Shown: positions 12,829 to 25,200 of the stretch, one piece after another
How positions within the stretch are numbered: position 1 is the first letter of the stretch
Layout: each line of letters begins with the position of its first letter
Assembly: GCA_032718565.1 (NCBI GenBank)
Contig: JAVGVS010000302.1
Location: 434,001 to 498,000, forward strand
Source: Distichodus sexfasciatus
Lineage: Eukaryota > Chordata > Actinopteri > Characiformes > Distichodontidae
Length of the DNA stretch: 64,000 bases
Reading direction: 5' to 3'
Program-made: the position numbers and the translations under genes
The notes under the pieces: generated by a model
Database searches by the model: none
What the model saw: the letters and a program-made list of their open reading frames with translations, nothing else
What the model was told of the DNA's origin: nothing

Positions 12829-13050
12829 GACAGTTGGTAGTGTTACGGTTGACCCCATGATCGGCAAGTCCCAGGTCCCAAGGTACCTCTGAGGTACTTA
12901 CAAGAAAGGTACCGTTCCCAAGCACTGCTCCCTGGGTGCTGCCCATGTCAGCTGTCCACTGCTTCTTCACGGATGGGTCAAAGGCAGAGGTCACATTTTG
13001 TTGTGTGCTGTGCTGTGTTCACAATGACAAAAAAAAAACCCACTTACTCA
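12829..13050 (+). mobile_element. tRNA-derived SINE-like repeat, near full length
   Basis: Head GTTGGTAGTGTTACGGTTGA, then GGTACCTCTGAGGTAC, CCAAGCACTGCTCCCTGGG, CCACTGCTTCTTCACGGATG, and the tail GTGTTCACAATGACAAAA. The same blocks in the same order appear at 43507 and 63312. Confidence 0.8.
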
Positions 13051-13059
13051 ACTAATTGG

Positions 13060-13770
13060 CATTTATTGAAGGTTCTGGCTAGAAAAGTTGGTCAAAGTCT
13101 CGAGATACAATTTGGGACAATTTTTTTCTGAACAGAAATGATGTAAAACATAAAGAGAGACAGCAAGCACAAAAGACCAAAATTCATGTGTTGTTGATAC
13201 CATGCTAGAAAAGAACAGCAACCATCATTGACCTGATAGTGAGCAAAATCTCAAAACGTAGCTTGAGATGGATCACAATGGTTATTTACATACTGCTAAT
13301 TTGAGATGGATGATGGTGGTCAAGATCATGATTGTCATAATTTGAAAATTTGGTCCAAGTCTCAAAACATAATTTCAGCTGTTGTGCTGTGGTCATGAGT
13401 GGTTATGGCTAGAAAAGCTGTCCAAAGTCTCAAAACAGTTTGGGACGGATTGCGAGGGTCATCACTAGCTGCTTATGGCCAGTGAAGTTGATCAAAGTCT
13501 CAAAACGTATTTGAGATGGACGATGACGGTTGAAATACAATTTCATACAGTTCAAGATGGCTATTTACTTGCTAGTTATGGCTACTAAATCTGGTCAAAG
13601 TCTCAAAACATCATTTCAGCTGAACTGCTGTGGTCATGAGTGGTAATGGCTAGAAAAGTTGGTCAAACGCTCAAAACACAATTTGAGATGGATGATGACG
13701 GTCAGGTACACACTTCTTACAGCTGATAAAGTCATAGGTCAGAATCTCAAAACGTGACTTAAGATTGTTT
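13060..13770 (+). repeat. Degenerate long-period tandem repeat
   Basis: About seven loose repeats, each around 90-110 bp, of the theme GGCTAGAAAAGTTGGTCAAA, GTCTCAAAACA, TTTGAGATGGATGATG. Divergence is high, so the array is old. Confidence 0.7.
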
Positions 13771-14660
13771 GACTCCAAAGTTAGCTTCAAGAACTGCAAA
13801 ATCGGCCCCTAATCACCATTGTGTGATATTAACCTGCTAAAATATCATACTGGACATAACCTTCTCCACAGATAGATCTCCACATGTATATATAATTCGT
13901 AGAAACTAACTATATGAGTTTGAAATCCAATAAAATCACTTGTACATATGACAGTGAAAACAGATCTCAAGACATTAATTCCGCAGTGTGAAAGATGATA
14001 AAATAGTTCAAAATATCAGAGATACAAACCGAATATAAGTTTATTGTTTTACATTTCTTATAATGCACTAAGAAAACCTGTGTTCATCTTTCAAATAATG
14101 TATAAGCTCTACATAATGTATTTTATTAACACCAATCCAAAGAACAATCCCACGCATCTGCTCTTTATATTCATTGGTCAGCGATCACAGAGCTCTTTTG
14201 AGGTGTCGAAAAAGGACGACTGAGAGGCAAGGGGACATTCTTTTACCACTCTATCCTGTGTCATCATTCTCTGTCAAGGACAATGACCCTAAACCCAGCG
14301 TGAACCCTGACCTCTCCCCCTCAGGACACCGTGGCCAGCCGACTTGCCCTCGTCCGTCTACCGTCCTTTCTGCTCCGGCAGTCGTTAGTCCCTGTGTCCA
14401 TTCCTACACTCTTCTATTTATCAGTCTGTCCCTCGAGGAAGGCCTTCAAGCACTCCACTTCTTCGGCTCATTCACTCTGTCGCACATCTGTCAAGACGAG
14501 GTGAGTCGCGATGTAACACGAGTGCAGGCTTTACACAGTGTGGCCTCGTGAATTTATACCCTCCTACTAGTTTGCTTAAAAATGGCACAGAAGTAGACAC
14601 AGTTGGAAGTACATTTGTAATTCATTGTTGAATATTGTTGTACTGCTAGTCTTTTCACAT

Positions 14661-14661
<1 letters not shown>
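13771..14661. other. Intergenic DNA, nothing recognised
   Basis: Mostly unique-looking AT-rich sequence. An ORF at 14174-14551 has no family resemblance or splice context that I can support. Confidence 0.5.
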
Positions 14662-14703
<42 letters not shown>

Positions 14704-14720
14704 GTCTATCTGTCTATCTA

Positions 14721-14752
<32 letters not shown>

Positions 14753-14753
14753 C

Positions 14754-14805
<52 letters not shown>

Positions 14806-14810
14806 ATCTA

Positions 14811-14843
<33 letters not shown>

Positions 14844-14864
14844 ATCTATCTATCTATCTATCTA

Positions 14865-14896
<32 letters not shown>

Positions 14897-14923
14897 CATC
14901 TGTCTATCCTATCTATCTATCTA

Positions 14924-14964
<41 letters not shown>

Positions 14965-14965
14965 G

Positions 14966-14997
<32 letters not shown>

Positions 14998-15029
14998 CTA
15001 TCCTATCTATCTATCTATCTATCTATCTA

Positions 15030-15064
<35 letters not shown>

Positions 15065-15096
15065 TATCTACTGTATCCTATCTATCTATATCTCTG

Positions 15097-15141
<45 letters not shown>

Positions 15142-15166
15142 GTCTGTCTGTCTGTCAGTCTGTCTA

Positions 15167-15202
<36 letters not shown>

Positions 15203-15249
15203 CTGTATCTATCTATCTATCTATACTCCTATCTATCTATCTGTATCTC

Positions 15250-15305
<56 letters not shown>

Positions 15306-15330
15306 CTGTATCTGTCTGTCTGTCTTTCTG

Positions 15331-15391
<61 letters not shown>
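14662..15391 (+). repeat. TATC/TGTC mosaic tetranucleotide satellite
   Basis: About 730 bp of tetranucleotides in which blocks of (TATC)n alternate with blocks of (TGTC)n many times, with occasional phase slips such as TACTG or TCCTATC. It yields a 257-residue pseudo-ORF of Leu-Ser-Ile-Tyr and Leu-Ser-Val-Cys repeats. Confidence 0.95.
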
Positions 15392-15392
<1 letters not shown>

Positions 15393-16737
15393 ATTTGATA
15401 CAAATTAATGTGCTTTACTGTTTTGTTTATTATCTGTTACTTTGAAAAATTGCTATTATCGTCACGTTTTTATCATTAAATTGACTGTCGTTTAGTACAG
15501 TGACTCAACGCATTAAAACGTGTGAGTAAAAGTATAGAGTTTCTGTGTGTATATAGGTGTTAGCCTTCCTTGCAGTATGTAATGTGTATGTGTGTGTGTG
15601 TGTGTGTGTGTGGTTGGTGAACGGCCCCATGACAGGTGCAGTTACGTCTCCATTATACAGAGGCCTGTGCTGTAGCATGTTGTCACCTCCCAAAGTCGGG
15701 CCTTCAAGACTTACAGTAGAGCAAGCATGGCTCCACCTCCTCCCTCCTTCTCTCTCTCCTTCGCTCTCTCTCTCCTTCTCCTCACTGTTCTGCTGTCCCC
15801 AGTGCATGTTTTTTGTGCGTTCTGGCAACAGATCAAAGTCCATTCAACAATATCACCCATGGGCATGGAAACGGAGAGAGTTCGGAAGAATAAGTGAGGA
15901 GAGAGAGGGGGAGAAGAGAGAAAAAAGATGGGGAGAAAGAGATGGAAGAGAGGAAAAACTCTCAGGATTGCGTTTAATGTGGGCACAGTTTAAAGGAACA
16001 GCGTTTACAAGCCCCCCACCCATCTCTCCTCCTCTTCCTCCCTCCCTCCCTCCTCCTCCTCCTCCGCCCCTTCATCCCTTTCTCTTTCCCCTCAGTCTCG
16101 CTCTAGTGGAGGATTACAGGCTTTAAGCCTTAACAGTGAAGTGAGAAGAAATAGCTTTTATGAAAACGGCACCAGCGATAATTGACTCCCTTTCGTTTAA
16201 TGCGTTACAGTTTGTAAGAGTGGTCTGGAGGATTGAGCGATTCTCATTCACGAATGTGTGAGTGAGGTGTGTGTGTGTGTGTATGTGTGTGTAGTGTGTT
16301 TTCACCTGCTTCACTCAGTTTGATTCACAAGAGGGATTTGGTGTGTTGTGCCTTAGGGACTCATCTAATTCTTCACCTTCATACCTAAAGTGAAGCAGAT
16401 ATGTACATCAAAGTGAGAATTCTTTTAAACACACACACACACACACGCACACACACACACACATATCATAAGCCGACATTAAAGCTGGTGATCACAGTAA
16501 ATCACAATAATTCTCATCAGATTATAGCTCTTTTTTTGAGCCGTTTTCAGCCGTATCCTGTGGGCGTGACAATTCATATGTCATTTATTTTCTGAAAATA
16601 CCTGCAATTTCACGTCTCGGTTGTACAGGAAAATGTTGGCCCAAATTATCAGTACAGGTCAAGTGTAATGGATTTCAGATTGTTATGATTGTGGGCGTTA
16701 GTCAAATCCAAGAGCGGGATTTTCGGAACTGAAAGTG
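15392..16737. other. Intergenic DNA, no gene seen
   Basis: (TG)n at 15589-15611 and 16268-16297, (CA)n at 16431-16463, GA-rich at 15896-15955 and a CT-rich patch at 16021-16095. No exon supported. Confidence 0.6.
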
Positions 16738-16911
16738 AAAGTATTTTGTCATAGTGAACACACCACAGCACAGCACACAAAGCTAATTTGACCTCTGCAT
16801 TTGACCCATCCGTGAAAGAGCAGTGGGCAGCTAACATGGGCAGCACTGCTTGGGGACTTTACCTTGCTCATGAGTACTTCAGTGATACCATTACCAGTCC
16901 TGGGTCCCAGT
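16738..16911 (-). mobile_element. tRNA-derived SINE-like repeat, minus copy
   Basis: Reads as the complement of the family: TTGTCATAGTGAACACACCA, TTTGACCTCTGCATTTGACC, GTGGGCAGC, CTTGCTCATGAGTAC. The head is missing. Confidence 0.75.
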
Positions 16912-17683
16912 TAAAGATCATGAAATTTCTGGAAGTGTACATTGTGACACCTTGAATGAATAAACCTGAATATCTCTATCAGAAATACAACAAAGGATTC
17001 AGCTGTGAGATCTTATTCCTTATTCTGTGATTAGTTCTCTCCCAGAAGCTTCCTTTTAAAATTCTTAAAGTGATGTAGTTCTAGAATATTTTTTGGACTA
17101 TATAAGTTTTACATTTAGTTGGCGATTTTCATTTCTAATTTCTGGGACCTGCTCCTGGATCAGCCAGGTTAGAGGTCTTGCTGAGGTTTTTGGAGGTAGG
17201 ATCTGGTGCCACCACAACCTCTTGGTGCTGAGAGCAAATGTCCTAACCTAGACCACCACCAACCCCTTACATGTATATATATATAAATATATATATATAT
17301 ACGCATCTCCTATATATATATATATATATAGAAGTAGGTATGGTGGCGCAGTGCTTTACCTCTCACAGTGAGAAAGATCCCTAGGTTGGCGGGGCCGGCT
17401 GTAGGGTCTTTTCTGTGTGGGTTGCGTCTTTCTCCTTCGTGTTCGCGTGGATTTACTCTGGGAGCTCCGGTTTACTCCCACGGTCCAAAAGCATGCGATA
17501 TAGGTTGATTGGCGACTCTAAATTGGCCCGTAAGGTGTGAGTGTGTGTGAGTGTGTGCCCTGCGGTGTATTGGCGCCTGTCAGGGTTGGTTCCCGCCTTG
17601 CGCCCGTGAGTTCCCGGTATAGGCTCCATTCCCCCCGCGACTCCAGTTGGGATTAAGTGGTTCGGAAAATGGATGAATATGTT

Positions 17684-17735
<52 letters not shown>

Positions 17736-18402
17736 CAGTATATACAACATAAAGGTTGGTGAATTAAATCTAGTGGACGTCTATATATATATATATATAT
17801 ACCGTAGATGTCTGAATTGCTGTTTTCTCTAAGAATCCATTCTATAACTTAAGCACTTCCAAACCTTTCCAAAATTCTTTCCATCATTATCCGTCTGTTT
17901 CCACATCTGATCTGTTTCATCTACCCAAGTCAAGTTCTCTCATCACCAGGTGCAAAGGAAAGGGCCTGAGGGCGTGGGGGCGGGACTTCCTGTGCCTCAT
18001 TTAACAGTAAACTGTCGCTCAAAGCATAAATCTGACAGGCTTAGAGAGGAGACAGGACGGGATCATTACGGGTAACGGCTCTCAGGAATGCGTTTGAATG
18101 CTAACACCTGGATTAAATCTCACCTCGGTTATCAGAACAAATTCATGCTTCTGTTCGACGTTCTCCAAAATTGGTTGGAGCTTCTATATATTCAGTTTCT
18201 AAACTCGGGTTCGCTTTTCTTCAGCCTTATAAGAAGTAGTTTTGCCTGCAGTGTCCAAATTAAGATCGTTCCAAAAGGTTTATTTACGATTTACGATTTA
18301 TTTATTTATTTATTTATTTTTAAAACTCATGGTTACCTTTTTTTGATGATTGAACACATCCTGATTCTACTCCTTTTTACTCCTACTTTACAAACATAAA
18401 TA
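16912..18402. other. Intergenic DNA with TA repeats
   Basis: Apart from the dispersed repeat at 17338-17684 there are (TA)n tracts at 17270-17332, 17692-17732 and 17782-17801. A T/A-rich TTTA run lies at 18290-18320. No exon supported. Confidence 0.55.
17338..17684 (+). mobile_element. tRNA-headed dispersed repeat, second copy
   Basis: Begins TATGGTGGCGCAGTGCTTTA and ends GGGATTAAGTGGTTCGGAAA; shares order and sequence with the minus-strand copy at 700-1108. It is flanked on both sides by (TA)n runs at 17270-17332 and 17692-17732, probably its preferred target. Confidence 0.8.
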
Positions 18403-18625
18403 TAGGTAGTCCACGAACTATGGAGACGCCTTCTGATGACCCTGTGACTTGTAAATATTGTAAGTCGAGACATGGCTACCAGCAGGAGACCTACCTGGGC
18501 GTTTAGAAGACATGAAACACTTTGAAACACCAAAAACAGAAAAATACATGCTCTAACACTGAGACAACTGAACTCCATCGATCGCCGGTGAGATTGAGGC
18601 ATCTCACAAGGTGGGAGACGTGTAC
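18403..18625 (+). mobile_element. MITE-like repeat with AGGTAGTCC end, copy 1
   Basis: Begins AGGTAGTCCACGAACTATGG, then GTCGAGACATG, CAGCAGGAGACC, GGGCGTTTAGAAGACATG, GAGACAACTGAACTCCATCG. The reverse complement of 31945-32212 in DDX1 intron 7 has the same blocks in order. Confidence 0.75.
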
Positions 18626-19262
18626 ATCCTGGCAGCGTCCCAACGTATCGTACCACATACGCTGCTACATTTGCCTGCTGTGTGAAGCGTAAAATATTTT
18701 CACACATTTGTTGTGTTGCTATCGTCATCGTAATGAATTACAACTACTCGGGTTACCGTCATTACATCTTTTTGGTACTTTTATGACAAGTTAACTTAAA
18801 TACTTCTTACTTCTACTTAAATGGGCCTGAAGCGAAAAATCACTTCTGTGTTCGTTAAACAGGTGACTTCTCTTCCAGCGCGACGTCACTATTCGGAATA
18901 TCTTTGCCGATAACAGGAAACCTCTCTGTCCGTGGTTACTTTTTACACCAATACTTTCAACAAATCCCGTTTTACAGTAGATGTCTGCAGAACATCCCCT
19001 GCATCTCTGCATCAGATGTCCACCAGATCTGCAAGTGGTCAACACCACCAGACAGCAGACTGGACAAAGGTTTAGGGTTATATGCCTCCTCTTACATTGA
19101 CGACTATGAGTTTAAGTTGTTATCAGCTAGCTAAGTTACCTCAGCTAACGTTCCCTGATTTCTGTGGGTTGATAGTAAAACATATAACATATAAGACACA
19201 CAGACACGAACACGCATATACATACACATACACATACACAGACACACACACACACACACAGT
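18626..19262. other. Intergenic DNA, no gene seen
   Basis: Unique-looking sequence with no splice-bounded exon I can recognise. Ends in a CA-rich tract (19198-19262). Confidence 0.5.
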
Positions 19263-19537
19263 CTTGTATTACTATCTTTGTGAGGTCCTTCCATAGACTC
19301 CCATAATGACTAAAGCACATAATTTTACAGCTACACCTAATCCTAACCCTAACCTTAACCTCAGTAACCAAAAGCACATATTTTACCTCTTTTAGTGTCT
19401 CAAATAAAACAAGCACATTTTCTGTAAAGTCATTTCTCCTCATGGGGACCTTTCAAATGTCTCCACAAAGCTCAAAAATCAGATAAAAGTGATTTTAGGG
19501 GACAAAAAGGTCCCCACAACGCGATTAATACATGGAC
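19263..19537 (+). repeat. MITE-like repeat inside a CA run, copy 2
   Basis: Near-identical to the element at 3165 over its full length, again bordered by (CA)n on both sides. Both copies carry the same antisense ORF by descent, which I do not regard as coding. Confidence 0.8.
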
Positions 19538-19608
19538 ACACACACACGCAAACACGGACAGACATGCACACGCACATACATACACAGACACACACAGACA
19601 GACACGCA

Positions 19609-19643
<35 letters not shown>

Positions 19644-19867
19644 GACAGTTTATGCACAGACAGACTTGTTCTTGTTTTACGGTGTAATCTCTGCCTGCTG
19701 AGCCTTTTTGTTTTAACTATTACAGATTATTGTACTGTTTATTGTGGCTGAATTAGCCTTAATTTATGTTACTTTGTATAGATTTTTTTTAAAAAGTTTA
19801 TGTAATATTGTTTGGTAATATCCAAACACATTGTACATTGTTGTTTTATATTTTTGCATATTTGATT

Positions 19868-20062
19868 ATATGATAAACCAATTAATCTTTAATTTGCTCA
19901 GATGTTACTCAGTACTTGAGGAGGTTTTTCACCGAGTACTTTTTACTCTTACTTGAGTAAATTTTTGGATGACTACTTTCTACTTTTACTTGAGTAATAT
20001 TATTCTAAAGTAACAATACTCCTACTTGAGTAAGATTTTTGGATACTCTACCCACCTTTGGT
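19868..20062 (-). mobile_element. Fragment of the hAT-like ACTTGAGTAA element
   Basis: Repeats of TACTTTTACTTGAGTAA and an end CTACCCACCTTTGG resemble the complete element at 51729-52287, in reverse orientation. Only one end is present. Confidence 0.65.
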
Positions 20063-21639
20063 CACAATCAACCAAGCACACCTTAACTAACTAGCTGGCA
20101 GACTGCTGTTTTCACCATGAAGGTACGTTTGAGCTGATATAAGTGTAGTGATGTAGTAAGTTTACCTCATCAAGTTAGCCCGCTAATGCTAACTAATCAT
20201 AACACCAGCTGGCAGCGGCTGGTGTTATTTAGCATTTGTTTCAGTGGGTTTGTTCTTTTTTTAATTAAAAAAATCTTTTTTTTTTGTTTGATATTATTAC
20301 TTCAGACCGACTGGGAAAACCTCTGTCATTCACCAGGCGGCTACAGAAGTCAAAAGCGGAAGTATCTAACTCTTGTTTAGATGTTCCACATGAGGCCCAT
20401 ATCGTCTAAGCTAACTACTTGTATTGAAACGTTTACTCTGCATGTTTTTAGATAATAAAAGCTAGGAACCAGTTTGCAGATATTTGTAAGTAACTGCATT
20501 CGCCATTTTTGATGAATTTATTCACAAAATTAAACTGTGGTGTCATCAGTTAGACTGGGATTCCAACAGGAAATAGGACAGTTAATATTTAGCTAATAAG
20601 CGTGTGCTTGTAAATGCAAATCCTGAAGTTAAATTCCTAAAAACGTAATAGAAAAGTGAGGACTATCACTTCACAGTTAAATCAGAAATCAGGGAGGTCC
20701 AAACGTACCACTTTTATGTCACGTCAAACAACAGAATAGTGATCCTGATCTGAACGATTTCACAGTTTCTTTATTTTATACTAGACAACAGTTAAGCTTA
20801 AGCCTAGACTATCTTTGAATTTCAGTGGTGAATCTCCACCGTATCTGCAATTTAGTGCAAGAGTAGGCTTAGGCTTAATCCACGTTCAGGAAACCAGCCC
20901 CAAGAATTAAAAAGTGGAGTAGTTTTTGAGAACAACAGTATTTTTAATGCCAGTAATGTTGGGTGTAGTTACATTCTATATCAGTCTGGTAAAATAACTT
21001 TATTCTTAACGAGAAAGTGAACACTCAACTTACAGCTGTAATCGAGGTATAAAGCGGCCGTCAAAATCTAATTTGCCGTTTGAATAGGAACAAATGGAAG
21101 TGATCCATGCTGTGAGCGATCGTTAATATCTAAGATCTAGAGACACTGGGGGTCGCAAAAGGCCAAGAGGCTGTACTGAGGGTCTGAAGGCAATGTCTGT
21201 GTGTTTCAATTGAGACACACACACACACAGCTCCAGCTGCAAGCCATTTACCCCTCCCAGAGCTCCTTATGTGAGGCCAGCAGTTTGGTGTAGACACACA
21301 TACACACACACACACACTTCTCAAGGTTACATAACTCGGGTGAGACTTATGTGACTTGTATTAGTCTGTAGGGATGCACTTTATCAATCAAGCTCAGAGT
21401 TAGACGCTCAAACCGATTAGCCGACGTGGCCGATTTCAAGTCATCTCTTCCTTTTTTCATGCATCGACATTACGTTCTTAAACCATCCCCTACGGCTCGT
21501 TTTAAAGTGTGTGTGTGTGTGTGGTCTGGTGTGTGAGCGTTAAGCGTGTGGATTAGCGTCAATTGCAGGCTCCTCACACCCACCGCTGCTGGCTCGCGCT
21601 AAATTACAGAGCAGGTTCCCCCATCAGTATGTGTGTGTT

Positions 21640-21672
<33 letters not shown>

Positions 21673-21969
21673 CAGGTCTGTAAACACTACACACAGCCCA
21701 GCTGGGACACCACACATAACGGAGGGACCTTTACTTTAGCACCATCCGCCTCTTCTGGCTTTTCTTTAATTATTGAGAAAGTGCTTCATAACTCATGGGA
21801 GGTAGTCGAGACCACTCGCTAAACAGAACTCGTCTTGGCCGAGCTGAGGACGCCCCCTAGAGTCGTCAGGAGGAAACACATGCGTTGTTATTGGATGGAA
21901 AGAAATGATCTGTAATTATTGTTCCATTACCTAAATGTCATGTTGCAATAATAAAAAAAAAAAAAAGAC
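20063..21969. other. Sequence 3' of DDX1, no gene seen
   Basis: Contains a ~120 bp MITE fragment (20783-20902), (CA)n at 21216-21229 and 21299-21317, and (TG)n at 21508-21522 and 21647-21670. A poly-A run near 21952-21966 lies just past the DDX1 polyadenylation region. No coding exon recognised. Confidence 0.6.
20783..20902 (+). mobile_element. Short MITE, copy 1
   Basis: Contains GTTAAGCTTAAGCCTAGACT and ends TAGGCTTAGGCTTAATCC, imperfect inverted ends. A relative lies at 28638-28757. Confidence 0.65.
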
Positions 21970-22216
21970 GATTCATTTCTGCACTGACATTTTATTGTGA
22001 CATAACAAAAAAATTAAACCCTTCATACAGGGGCATTTCATTTCCAGCGGAAGATCATCATAAACTATTTCCATATTCATGAATTCAACAAATCCAAACT
22101 TAAACATCACTTTGTCGTTTTACGCATTTAATGTAGTGTTGTGAATTCAGTTCATTTTGGCCACTAGCTGTACTTGTAATACTAATGACCGGCTGTGCAG
22201 AGCTCAGAGTGAGGAT
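21970..22216 (-). other. ddx1: DDX1 3' UTR
   Basis: Sequence directly after the TGA stop, ending near a canonical AATAAA hexamer. It contains no ORF of note. The end point is inferred from the hexamer and not from transcript data. Confidence 0.6.
21991..21996 (-). terminator. AATAAA polyadenylation signal for DDX1
   Basis: The plus strand reads TTTATT here, giving AATAAA on the DDX1 strand about 220 nt past the stop codon, a normal distance for a short 3' UTR. An A/T-rich run lies just beyond it. Confidence 0.65.
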
Positions 22217-25200
22217 TCAGAAGGCTTTAAAGAGCTGGTTGGGGAGGTAGCCGAGACGCAGGAACGAGGTCTGAGCCTCACGCTCCAGGTTAGCTAGCTC
22301 CTGTACGGTGGGGGCCAAAATGTCCACGTGGCCCTTATAGAGTCCACCTGAGAAAAAGAGAGAGAGAGAGAGAGAGAACAGATTAATGCTGGACCCCATC
22401 CATATCTGTGGGTTGCAGATGTCCAAGAGAACGTTAGAGAGCTCTAATGAAACCAACGGAGAGACCAAACATCCCTTTAGGGAAGAATCTCCACCGAGTT
22501 GGTTGGATATACACTGTGCAATAAGGCTGTGCGTTAAGACAAAATATATCAAATTAAAAGCTGCCGTGTTTCACATTATATCATATCATTTATTCCGTGG
22601 TGTAGCAAAATACACTGTTCACAGCAACATTGTTTCATGGTTTGGATGAGGGTCTACAGTAGTCACCACAGTACCACATGGATGTAGGCACACAATATTA
22701 TAGTGGTATATTTGTGCTGTAATTCTGACTCTGCCTACATGCACGCTCGAAACACTCGGTGCCTCGCGCCGAGACCTGCGGAATGCCAAAGGTTCCACAA
22801 TACCCCTTAAAGGCACCTTACTAGAGCGCCGTAAAAAGCGCCGCCTTTTACAGACGTTTTACAGCGTAAAAAGCGGCGTTTGAACACAAGTCACTACAGC
22901 GGCGTAAAAAGTGGCTTTTCAGCGACGTAAAAAATGTCAGCACATTAGAGTGCCACGAAAAAACAGCAGTTGCATTAAGATAATGCAAATATTACATCAA
23001 AAATTTGTCAACTGCATTAAAATATTTCAAATATTGCATCAAAAATGACCGTCAACTGCATTAAAATATCTGCAAATTGTGGCACCTTTGGCGTTCCATA
23101 TGTTCCACTGATCGTTATCAGGGTATGAGATTTTGATCATTTGTAGGATACTTGTCTGGGAACCAAGGTTAGGATCTAGCGACCACCACTGGGTCCTTGA
23201 GAAAGACCCTTTACCCCAAGTTGCTCCAAAGAGACCGTCCCTGTAAACAGGTAGTGCAAGGTTGTCCACATGGTCAATATATGTTATATTATATGTGATA
23301 ACCATATGTGTATTCCACTCACAGACTATATTGTTCATCACTTTGGTCAACTGTTTTAAACGTGCTTTGTAAATAAACCCAGATTTTGAGTGGACCGAGG
23401 TTAAAGAGACAGAAGGAGACCCACGCGTCCACCCGCCCCCTCACCCACCTCCTGCAGCCCTGCGCTGGCCGTAGGTCACCTTGCCGTCAAATTCGTCCAC
23501 AGGCACTTTGATGTCCGGCTCACACTGGGTGATGGTGCATTTGAGATGATCCTCTATGTCTCCCAGCAGCTAAACACAAACAGGAACGTTAGACCTCGTC
23601 AAAGAGGCGTAGCAATCCACCAGCAACAACTACAGTTACAGTTACAAACTTATTTAGCCTTTTCTCCCTGGTAATTATTTGAAAAAAGCTCATTTGATCA
23701 ATAACTAATAGCGATGCACGACATGGGAATTATGGGCCGATGCCGATATTTTTCATGAATATATCTTCCGATGCCGACACCGATAAATGAGGAAGGCAGA
23801 GTCAAGCACGTTAATACAAGATATTTTTCCTGCCAAAGTTCCACTGCACGCTCAGAATTTCGGCACAAAAACAGCGAGTGTGAAAGCAGAGTCGAGAGAG
23901 GGTGGAGCACTTTGAGCCTAGTGCACAACATTTTAAGAAAAAGTCATTTCCTGTCCTACGTCAAACACTTCACGTGCACTACCTAGTGCGTAGAGAGCCG
24001 TTAAGCCACAACCCCGGCTATTTCCTGAGACGCATTCTACCGCATAGAAAGGTATGATTAGAGCGCCTTACCTACCACACTATCAAGTGCGGCAGTACGC
24101 AGCTGGGGACACGGCCCATGTGCGAACTCACATTCGCTAAGTGAGCTTGCGGAATTCAGTGTGCAAAGACAAGAAACATTATAAGACAGAAGGCGGGGGC
24201 CGTATAACAGGGTTCCCACACCTTAGTTAACATCAAATTCAAGGACCTTTCAAGGACTTTCCAGGACCAATATCCTCAAATTCAAGGACCGCACGCGGCG
24301 GCATTTACCTACTGTTACCGCTGAATATGTCATCGATTCTGCACCTAGCAGAATGTTGGTCTTTTGTGTCCTTCGCCAACCACTCCGCATAGCTTTCTTT
24401 GGCAAGCCATGCATCCTGGAATTTGCATTTTCAAATTAAATGTCGGCGTAGGCATAGATTTAAACAAACTTGTGATGGCAAAATAATAACATGTTAACAG
24501 CGGTCGTCATCCATGAAATTTCAATTCCAAAAAAATATTCAAAGACTTTCAAGGTCGGTGTCTTTTTATGCCTGTTTTCAAAAACTTTCCAGGGCCCTGA
24601 ACTTATTTGTTCAGATTCACAAACTTTCAAGGATTTCAAGGACCGGTGGGAACCCTGGTATAAAATCCGTCTTCAGACTTTGGACACGCCTGACACAAGG
24701 TAGAATAAATGCATGCTACAAATCTAAGCATCGGTCCGATTCCGATATGATTCCGATATCATCGTGCATCCCTTATAATTATCAACATAAAACATCTCAG
24801 GGATCAGTTTTTCCATCTATGTCCAGCCCTACATTTAAAGTGCCCCTATTATGCTTTTTCAAATATGATCTTTCATGTAGTGTGTCATGTAGCTGTATGT
24901 GAACATAAACTATCTGCAAAGTTGTGACGCCGACAGTGCACGATAAATGAAGTTTATCTATCAAAAAAAAAAGAGTCGGCTCACATTCGCCTAAACGAGT
25001 CGTCAGCAATTCGAATCTTTTTCTGTTACGGCCACACGTCACAAAGTAACATATTTGAATAATGTCCGCCCACGTTCTACGTCGCGAACAACTTGCCCGC
25101 CCACAAACACTTACCACTGAGAAACGTCCTGCTCCAGTTGTGCTTGCGAAACAGTTTCTTGTCCATGTGCCACTTCAACCGTTTCATCGTCAGACTCCGG

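Noticed and set aside
14174..14551. 125-residue intergenic ORF
   Set aside because: No recognisable motif, no splice context, and composition like the surrounding DNA.
14625..15398. 257-residue Leu-Ser-Ile-Tyr repeat ORF
   Set aside because: A tetranucleotide repeat has no stop codons in this frame; there are no flanking exons or promoter.
1..21970. Search for MYCN or another neighbour gene downstream of DDX1
   Set aside because: No Myc-box, bHLH or other exon pattern was seen; the region is repeats and unassigned DNA.
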